DNA of 64,000 bases from Rhipidocladum racemiflorum (Eukaryota; Streptophyta; Magnoliopsida; Poales; Poaceae), in the NCBI GenBank assembly GCA_036346355.1, contig CM070572.1, positions 31,223,944 to 31,287,943 on the forward strand. The letters are read 5' to 3'. Below, in pieces: positions 56,352 through 64,000 of the stretch. How positions within the stretch are numbered: the first letter of the stretch is position 1; each line of letters begins with the position of its first letter. The translations under genes were made by a program, and so were the position numbers. The notes beneath the pieces were generated by a model, which saw only the letters and a program-made list of their open reading frames with translations, was not told the DNA's origin and did not search any database.

Positions 56352-59300
56352 CATTTTACAAAACCTGATCTTGATCTTGATTAGCCAAACGAGCCAATAT
56401 AGCGTTATAGATTGGACCAACATACGACCTGAAATCTAGAGAGCGTGCCTGTATCACAAAAGGAAAAAAACTTCAAACATCAAAATAGATTGGAGCTTTA
56501 TGTCAGCAACACATGGAGTATAAGATTGACCTCAAAAGTTGGACGAAGGACACGGACTAGCTCTCCGCACACCCGTAAAGCCTCAGCGGTGACTTTGTAA
56601 TATCTATCTCCAATAGCAGATAATATTGGGCCAGAAAGTGCCTGGAAATTTGATTTTACGATAAGAAAAGACAATCGCAAGGGTCGAAAGTGATTTATTA
56701 AAGAGAGAAGCTATGATACCTGGATGTATGGATGAAACACAGAGGATGAGTGTGAAGCCATAACAAGCCTTGTAAATACAAGGGCTTCAATTTTCAGGTT
56801 GGAAGTAGACGATTTATCCTATAAAATAGATGACAAGTTAAAATCAAACAGAAGTCCTACACAAGAAATTTTTAAGCAAATGGAAATCACTAACATTCAA
56901 AGCCTTCTCAATTCCAGGAACAAGTGACCCAAAATGATCGGCAAGACAGTCTGGTAGTACAACAACAAGCTCCTTCAACACTGAGAATGCTCCAACCTGA
57001 AAATGTATATAAAATCATAATTGTGAGTTCACAAACATAATTTGCATGATGGTTGAGGAACAAACCTTTGTCTTGATCGATTTTTCACGCAACTGCCTAT
57101 TGATAGACTTGACAACTTTGGGTACCTCTTGTTTTAGCAACCATCGAGGGCTGCAAAGCAAAAAAATTAATAACACGGGCTCAGTGCTTAGGACATGTAA
57201 CTACAGTAAATAAACACTTTATCCCTTGACATAATAAGACTCAGGTTGTATACTCATATCTGCTGACCAAATACAAACCAGAGCACAATCTTTGCATTCA
57301 AATAACAGGACATAGAAAGTTTTTAGTTTTAACCAAAATAGGCTCAACTTACAAGTTAATAATCCAAATAAGGGAACAGCATCAGATACTCCAATTTATA
57401 ATAAATTTGACGATAATGTCAAGAAAATAATACAAGGAAAAAAATACCTAGACTCATCAATATCACCTTGTCCTTTCGTCACATTGCCAGTTTGGCGTAA
57501 CAACTCAATAAACGTGTTGAAGATATCCATCTACAATTATAGGGAAGTTTTATAAGATTGAAAACAACAACAATTAAATCCTAAATAACCAATTAAATGC
57601 CATTCAATACAGTTACCTTTACATTCTCCTCCCTTTCCCTAAATCGTTCAATTAACTTTGGACAAGCCTGCATAAAATCAAATAAATTACTTTTAAGCTC
57701 CATGGTGGCACTTACATGATGAGCAAGTATTGAAAACAGAGTATCAGTAGATAATTGCATAAATCATTTCGAAGAGATTGTTAGAAACATGGCCAAAATG
57801 GAAACATGCTGCCATAAAGAACAATATTTGCCACATATGTCGGTTTAACTTGCTTTTGCCAACATACCTCCTGATACATCTTATTCAACATTTCAGGACG
57901 AGATACGATAATTGCAGATAGGCACTTCGCTGATGCCCTCCGAACTTTCCAGCTTGCATCCTCATCATCCGTGTATTCATTAGCACTTTCACTGGGAAAA
58001 AATGCTAAAACATGTTTCGAATTCCGTAGCGAGAAGCACATTTATCTGTATTGTAAGAATAAAAGTAACATACTCATCATCTTCCTCATCCTGGCCTTCA
58101 TCGTCCGTATCCTCCTCCATGCTATCGGTGAAATTAGGATCATAGCTTACATATTCCAAAGCAAGATTCAAAATACCCTCACAATATGGGGATATATCTC
58201 TTGGGCACCTGAGCATAAAACTCTCGAGGGCCTACATGATGGAGATAATTTAATATCAGGTGAGAAATAGCACTTCGGGTACTAACGCAGTTAAGAAGCG
58301 GAAATTCTCACCTGCAAGCTGTATTCACGGAGCTCCTCATCATTTTCTGATGCACTTGTACAATAGCTTATGAGCAAAGGAACAGCTTCAGCAAGGTGTG
58401 GCCCAAAACGGTATCCAACAGAACGACTGTATATCAAAATAAAGTAAGTTAGAACATATGCTGCAGTAATCACTAAGTCACCATAAAGTAAACCTATTGG
58501 ATTTCTTTTAGTTTTCTTCATCCCCAATGACTTTCTTTCTCCTATTGTTATTAACCAGCCATATTAAAATTCCTCTAAATATTTTATCCACGTTTGAACT
58601 AGCTAAATTTGAAGTTGAAACATTCAACACATATAAGCTATTACGAGCAAATGAATCGGTTCCTTAAATACCTAACAAGGTTTGCATGCAAAGTTTGTAG
58701 GCTAAAGAATATACCTTAGAGCACATTTAACGCATATAAGCTATTATGAGAAAATGAATATGTTCCTTAAATACCTAACAAGGTTTCGATGCAAAGTTTG
58801 AAGGCTGAAGCATATACCTTAGAGCGCCAATCATCTGGATATTTGTTCGGGTTATTTCAGACTTTGCACTTCTATTTTTCAGCAACTGGACAACCTCCGA
58901 AGTTGCCTTGGCTAATAAATCATCTGACAAACATGGAGCAAGCGATGCTGCAAAATAGAGCGACACATTATAGTCGCTATAAATAACTATCATCCAAATA
59001 GCCATTTGCAAGCAATGAAAAATAAACGAATTATAAAAGGCATCAAGCGTAAGTTTGACTTACCAATGCAAGAAATAGACTTTTTTCTGACGCTTGCATG
59101 ATTGGAGCTCAGCTCTGACAAAAGTGCAATGAGCATATACTCATGATCCCTTGTGATCAAGTTGCCAAATCTATGAAGTACATCCCCTAATATATCAAGA
59201 CATTCGCATTTAATTTCAGCACTTTTCCCCTGTCGACAAAAGAAGAGCAGCATTTAGCATCTCCAAGGCAAGCCGCAGAGCAAATAAAACCATTTATATG

Positions 59301-61241
59301 CTGCAAAGCCTTGAAACGTGCAAATATATTTACAAGCTTCTCTGTCATAGGCACATGATAAATCTGCTATGCAAAGATACTTCCAGATGTAATGTCAAAA
59401 AAGCAAGCAACGGAATACACTGCTAATCAAACAGAATTACAAAAGCAAGAATCACTGCAATATAAACAAAGCTGCAAACCTACCATAATTAAACAAATAT
59501 TTAATGTTCCCAAAGAAAATCTAGCAAACTGTGTGCATGATCTTTTTTTTTTAGCATAGTGTGCAAGGTCTATTGCCGATTTTCCAGCTAAGATTCTTCA
59601 TGTGTTAAACACGAGAGCTTCATACTTGTTTATCAGAAGCAATGATCGATGACATTTTCCCATTAGTAACTGCATTAGCTTTGCTGCGGTGGCTAAACAA
59701 TAGAACTGCAGTTCTAAACTTCTAATAACTAGAAAAGCCAATATTGACTGACCTGAAAAACCATACTGCTTTCTATTGTAGTTCAGGTATGATACTCACT
59801 ATCATGGACCCTAAAAATGAAATAAAGTTTAAAAAGCAAGTCTTGAGTCGCAGTGCCGTACTGCTACCCACTCTTGCTCTCTATTTAATATTGCTAACCC
59901 GCAGATAACTATAATAACTTCAACATAGTGGGTAAACATGTCTGCACTCATGCCCAAATAAAAAAGTTTCCAGATAGTTCGTTTCTGTTGTAAGACTGAA
60001 CAAATAGGTGAGATACAATGAGTATATATAGAGCTACCGTCGCCTTGCATTGTTGCACTAGCAGCCACTGAGCATTTCGGTTACAATGCCAAACTACATG
60101 GTCTGAATAAGTTAGAGGCCAACAGACTAATAAGGAAAAACACGTTTCCTGGCAATCAAGACAGAGATTAAAATCTTACAGAATTGGTGACACCCTTGAT
60201 TAGCTGTGGGGCAAGAGAAACCAAAATCTTTTCAGCAAGTGATGTCGTAGTAACTTCCACAATGATTGTCTTCAGAGCTATACTAGCAGTATCTCGATGC
60301 TGGTCCTTTCCATTGAGTAATTTATCACAAAGTTTGTTGGTCATCTCCACTACCCTGTCCTCGCCAACCCTCTTGACAAGTGGAGCCAAGCTAGATAAGC
60401 CAAGAAATATTAACAGTGACCATAGGAAATAGATATAGGAAAACACCGGAATGTGAAAAACATTACAGAAAAACTGGGTATCGAATTTCTCTGCAAAAAG
60501 TGCTCCCGCAGGTGCAATACATGAGGTGTAACAAAATAGCACTTAATAATCTACAAAAGTATATCTTCTATAGCAAATCAAGAGGTAGTCTAGAAGATTG
60601 TACGAGGTAGGATGCCATCTTAACAACAGCCAGTGCACCTGAGTACCTAACAAATTACAATACAGCGAGTAGCATCATCCTAATGTTCCAAAATTCTAGC
60701 AGGGAGGGGACAACCAACAATAACAAGATCTTAACATGCAAAATCCCCACACCCCAACCCCCCACATCAAAAAGAGAAATGTGGATTCATAGTTTTATAG
60801 AACATAGATTGAACATAAACTTAAGGAAAAAAGCAAGGACGCCGTAACAGAAAAGAGAAAGGTAATAAGATGATACTGTGGTTAATAAAGGAAGAAATCA
60901 TTTAAACAAATAACTAAAGAACATATACCATTTCACAGCTAAACCAGAAACATCTCCTGAAGCATCCTCCAGTTGTTGAAGAACAATATTCGTCAACTTT
61001 GGCTCGAGGTCTTGATCAGCTCTGAAACCCTCTTTGTTCAATTCACCAAGCAGATCTGACGTTGCCATATATCTGTAGTCTTTATCTTTCCCTGTCATCT
61101 GAAAGCACATTTAACAAAAATATGTTAAAATGGTAGCATACATAAAGATCAAAAGGCAAAAGATTTCTCCTCCAATGAAATGTAAATTAATGTAAGGGAT
61201 ACCTTCTCCAAGATGTTGGTTATGTTCATATTTGCCATCAT
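51789..61241 (-). CDS. CAND1: CAND1, cullin-associated NEDD8-dissociated protein 1
   Basis: 28 coding exons total 3,669 nt (1,222 aa; Arabidopsis CAND1 is about 1,219). Exons (high to low): 61241-61203, 61098-60929, 60390-60180, 59229-59064, 58947-58817, 58426-58312, 58231-58074, 57991-57868, 57667-57617, 57530-57448, 57150-57066, 56996-56895, 56818-56720, 56641-56531, 56448-56365, 56290-56150, 55722-55630, 55512-55391, 55311-55149, 55075-54839, 54279-54031, 53945-53759, 53667-53521, 53419-53303, 53201-53032, 52438-52361, 52279-52141, 51885-51789. It opens NITNILEKMTGKDKDYRYMA. HEAT repeats fill the length; an acidic stretch (DSMEEDTDDEGQDEEDDE) lies near residue 310-330; the C-terminal TIP120 region ends FKNLMNKIMASPPLAEKYNS. 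CAND1 binds unneddylated cullin-RBX1 and exchanges F-box substrate receptors, affecting auxin signalling. A second ATG three bases downstream may be the real start. Introns over 300 bp carry a MITE, a tandem duplication or nothing visible. Confidence 0.95.
52630..52808. mobile_element. Foldback MITE in a CAND1 intron
   Basis: Ends GAGACTTTTTACCATCTTAG and, inverted, GAGACATTTTACCATCCTTAG continue as inverted repeats to 'aaaatttacgttgaggtagta', about 48 bp with few mismatches. Flanking ATA on both sides may be the target duplication. 179 bp; superfamily not assigned. Confidence 0.75.
56311..56349. repeat. (GA)n microsatellite in a CAND1 intron
   Basis: About nineteen GA units, 16 bp from the donor of the exon ending at 56365. 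Confidence 0.95.
58632..58825 (-). repeat. 103-bp tandem duplication across an exon end of CAND1
   Basis: 'tataagctatta' recurs at 58632 and 58735, and the following approximately 90 bp are near-identical. The unit includes the exon end and 5' splice site (minus strand GCTCTAAG|GTATAT), so a second donor-like site lies at about 58714, 103 bp inside the intron. Confidence 0.85.
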
Positions 61242-62186
61242 AGCAAGCCTGTACCCAAGTCCTCTTCTAGTGTCCTGCTAGAAAGCAAATCAAGCAATGA
61301 GACGAGTTTCATTGCTGACAGCGGCAGGAGACCCTAAACTATGGTCAAATTAATTTCATGATCCTAAAAGAAAAGTTTTTTCATCTCTAGATATGTGCTT
61401 GATAGACAATAAAGGATACTGCCTCTGTGCCTCATTGCATTTCTATGATTTTCTTTTTACTGTATGGTTTCCTTTTAACCCAGGAGTACTGTACTTTCTA
61501 CAAATAACAGCATGCATTACAATAACCAATTAAGCTTCAATGAATTGAAATTCCAAAACGAAATTAAAAGGCATACTTTTATACATAAAACAATTGAATA
61601 GTTGGCATGCGGCCAAATAAGAGGATGTTACCACGTATCTATTTGTACTTTTGTAGACAGGCAAAAGAGAAAAGACTAAAATTAACATAAAACAGAAAAT
61701 TTCAAGTTTGATGCCTTCCGCATATTATCCGCTTAAAACATAACATTGTCAGATCATATGAGAGTAGAAGTAATTTCTAGTAGCCACGTAACTAAGCTCC
61801 AGATGGAACAAAAACGAGCTACCTAAATCATTCACAGCAAGTCATTTGCCCAACTCAATACACGCCAAATCTAGAAAAAATAAGGTTAAGCTCATATCCA
61901 TCAGAAAGCAATGCCTTATAATTCTAATATCTCAAGCTGCAGTACAAGACTGACGGCAAGCAAGCACCGATCTACCATCGCACTCCACTCCCGGACCGCT
62001 TCACCATCTCCAGTTACAGGGTGATGCGATCCGGAAATGGAACACGCGGCGCTCGTACCTAAGCAACCCAAGCTCAATCAGAACGAAAACCCACACAGGC
62101 AAACGAGCATTACGCAGTTAGTACTTCATCGTGACGGAAGGTGAAGCAGCAGCAGAACGCGGAGAACGGGGATGGAGACGGGATAC

Positions 62187-62480
62187 CTTTCCTTTCCCTC
62201 GATCGGACTAGCTCGTCGGCGCTGAAGCGGAGGTCGCGGCCGATTGGAACGCCGGGCACCACTACCACCGCGAGCTCCGATCAGCAGGACCCCCGAAACC
62301 TACACCACGGCGACCTCCGGGCCGCGCGCGGAGCCGATGGCGGAGGAGAGTGGGGGCGGATCAGGGCGACGGTGGCGGCGCCCTCGACGGGAGAGGTCAG
62401 CACTCGCCGGAGAGGTGGGGGATGGGAGGCGACCGGGGAGTGGAGGAGGGAAGCAAGAGAAACCCTAGCTAAAGCATTTT
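62187..62480 (-). promoter_or_regulatory. 5' UTR exon and promoter-proximal region of CAND1
   Basis: A GC-rich block ends with a donor (minus strand GGAAAG|GTATCC) at 62187 and joins the exon starting at 61274 (acceptor ttctagcag) across a 0.9-kb intron. Plus-strand ORFs here are shadows of the GC-rich leader. The transcription start is not fixed. Confidence 0.6.
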
Positions 62481-63026
62481 CTTTTTGTCGCGAATCCTGC
62501 CCTTTTCACGCTTGTAAAAAATCCCGCCTGAAAAAGAATTATGTTTACGTCATTACGTGGCCCGAGAAATTAACAATCATGGGCCGAAAGAGAAAATCAC
62601 GCTGAATATAAGAAAGAATTAAGGCCATGATATATATATATATATGCTTAGCAATGAAAATATATTTTTAATTAAATAATCAAGTTATGTCACTTATTTA
62701 TGAAAAATAAAACTCTTGAGTTATCATGAGAAGAAAGAAGTGGGTAATGGTCCAAAGAGCGAGTAGGGGTGGAAAGAAAGTGATACGTGGATTTACTTTA
62801 ATCTTACGATCTATATATTAAACTGCTTTTTTAAGAAGAAGAAAAGAGCGGACGAAGAGTGGCTAGACTCGTATTTATATATTTATCAGTGATTTATTAT
62901 TGGTTCTCTCTCCGTGCCAAAGAGGGTTTTGGAGCTGAATTCACCCTGCTCTGAAGGGGGTGTTTGGCAGAGCTCCAATTCTACTAGATTCATAAATTTG
63001 GTGAAGCTAGATATTGTTGGCTCCAC
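62481..63026. other. Intergenic region upstream of CAND1
   Basis: AT-rich, with a short (TA)n near 62630-62645. Around 62960, 'gggtgtttggcagagctcc' resembles a MITE end but has no partner that I can place. Confidence 0.4.
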
Positions 63027-63029
63027 TAA

Positions 63030-63308
63030 GGTCCCGTTTGGCAACTTGGAACCGAGCTGTTTCTACTAGAATCTGGGAGAAACCCAGTTAAACGGGCTAA
63101 AACTCGGAATTATTCTTCTCGGAACGTTTCTTCTTTTTTCACGCCGCGGCTGAATCACCCTCAACCCCGTTTCACTAGTTTCTACTAGAATCTGGAACCG
63201 TACCAAACGGTTTACAGAAAGTGATTCTAATTCTACCTGAAACGTTTCTACCAAGAATCTCGAACCGTTTTCGTTTTACTAGAATCTGAAACTGTACTAA
63301 ACGGGGCC
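63030..63308. mobile_element. Tourist-like MITE
   Basis: Begins GGTCCCGTTTGGCA and ends 'actaaacggggcc', with TAA at 63027-63029 and 63309-63311. The internal 'ctactagaatctgg' word is repeated several times in both halves. 279 bp, non-coding. The diverged copy at 20992 is its relative. Confidence 0.8.
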
Positions 63309-63339
63309 TAAATCTGAGAGCTAGAGCTATAGGTATATG

Positions 63340-63620
63340 TCAGCGCACAGCGTTTCAGAGCTGAAACCCTCTTTGCTCAAGGGAACATATCATGTGCACA
63401 TGAAACCCTTGTGCACATGTACAAACATTAAATCTAGGCCGTCCAAATCCCATCCAACGGTTACTCGAAATCAAAACAGCACAGATTTAATGTTTGTACA
63501 TGTGCACAAGGTTTCCATGTGCACATGATATGTTCCCTTTGCTCAATCCACCGAGCTCTGAAATGTCGCCGCACGGCGTTTCAGAGCTGAAACCCTGTTT
63601 GTTCAATCCACCAAGCTCTG
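63340..63620. repeat. Duplicated block around the short MITE
   Basis: 'gcgtttcagagctgaaaccct' occurs at about 63349 and 63577, followed by 'tttgctcaatccaccgagctctgaaa' and 'tttgttcaatccaccaagctctgaaa'. With the MITE removed these are tandem copies of about 70 bp. Confidence 0.7.
63381..63537. mobile_element. Short Mutator-type MITE
   Basis: An exact 9-bp duplication TTTGCTCAA flanks it (63372-63380 and 63538-63546). Inverted ends GGGAACATATCATGTGCACA are followed by further inverted sequence to 'acaaacattaaatct', about 53 bp with a small offset. 157 bp. Confidence 0.88.
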
Positions 63621-63778
63621 AAACGCGACGTCGCCACTCTCGCCGAAGACCTCAACCCCACCCTTGCGGAAGTCTTTGACGGTCGGAATCGGCGCCGCAG
63701 CCCTGTTTTCTGGCCTTCGGCGCCCTCGACGCCGCAGCAGTACTTCCAGCCGCTCGCCGGCGACCTTGACGGCTTGGC

Positions 63779-64000
63779 TGTAACACCTGTGGAGTGGTCC
63801 CACATGTAAGAGAAGAGAGAGAGAGAGATAGCTTATATGAGAAGGGAGTGCCAATTGTAACAGACAGCTTTGACGAATAGAAAAGAACTCTGAACTTTCC
63901 CCATTTCTTTCTTCTTCCTCACGTTGTTCTGTTCTTCTGTTCTCTGTTCTGCTACCGATCTCACGCCGCGGTTCATCCGATCGGCCAAGGGACATGACAA
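63779..64000 (+). mobile_element. Possible LTR start at the window edge
   Basis: From TGTAACACCTGTGGAGTGG the sequence has LTR-like features: a short (GA)n tract, 'tagcttatatgagaaggg' and pyrimidine-rich sequence. The end lies outside the window and no partner LTR is available, so this is a guess from style. Confidence 0.3.

Noticed and set aside
62141..62605. 154-codon plus-strand ORF upstream of CAND1
   Set aside because: It overlaps the CAND1 5' UTR exon on the other strand and has low-complexity Arg/Gly composition.
1..64000. tRNA, rRNA or other structural RNA genes
   Set aside because: I saw no cloverleaf with A/B boxes and no rRNA-like block. A covariance-model search would be needed to exclude small ones.

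Overview
This is a plant nuclear window, almost certainly from a grass (Poaceae). The support is direct: intron-rich genes with plant-type splice sites, a very GC-rich intronless SAUR gene, Tourist-type MITEs with TAA target duplications, Mutator- and hAT-type MITEs, a short Helitron, and two Tat-like Ty3/Gypsy retroelements. I cannot fix the genus. The Micron-like repeats in (TA)n tracts are of a kind described in rice, which makes Oryza or a relative plausible.

Three host genes are well supported. (1) A SUA/RBM5-type splicing factor on the minus strand: coding 10509-16707, 15 coding exons, 1,046 aa, with a 5' UTR exon near 18894-19180. (2) A SAUR gene on the plus strand, 43367-43723, with a TATA box at 43244. 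(3) CAND1 on the minus strand: coding 51789-61241, 28 coding exons, 1,222 aa, with a 5' UTR exon ending at 62187. My hand-built exon chains for the two long genes are both multiples of three with no internal stop.

Layout. 1-4212: an LTR-like fragment split by a relic hAT transposon (321-3742, 8-bp TSD, broken transposase). 4213-9517: a truncated minus-strand Gypsy element with a plus-strand antisense gene, a gag remnant and one LTR. 9535-9960: a degenerate tandem repeat. 10.5-19.2 kb: SUA. 21389-32926: a complete but decayed 11.5-kb Gypsy element (minus strand; 675/678-bp LTRs, 5-bp TSD CTAGT) that also carries a plus-strand, spliced, TATA-preceded antisense gene. 33-47 kb: a transposon-dense intergenic region with several AT-rich non-autonomous hAT copies, a nested truncated LINE, a run of elements set in (TA)n tracts, a Helitron, Tourist MITEs, the SAUR gene and a Mutator-type MITE. 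47876-49026: a poly-A retroposon with a 14-bp TSD. 49633-50344: a hAT MITE. 51.8-62.5 kb: CAND1. 62.6-64 kb: more MITEs and a possible LTR start.

The host genes do not form a pathway cluster. SUA acts in nuclear pre-mRNA splicing, CAND1 in exchange of cullin-RING ligase substrate receptors (which include the auxin receptor SCF complex), and SAURs are typically auxin-induced growth regulators. A CAND1-SAUR link through auxin is functional background and says nothing about an operon-like arrangement. The most unusual material is non-genic: the TA-tract element cluster with long palindromes, the antisense genes inside both Gypsy elements, and the AT-rich hAT family.
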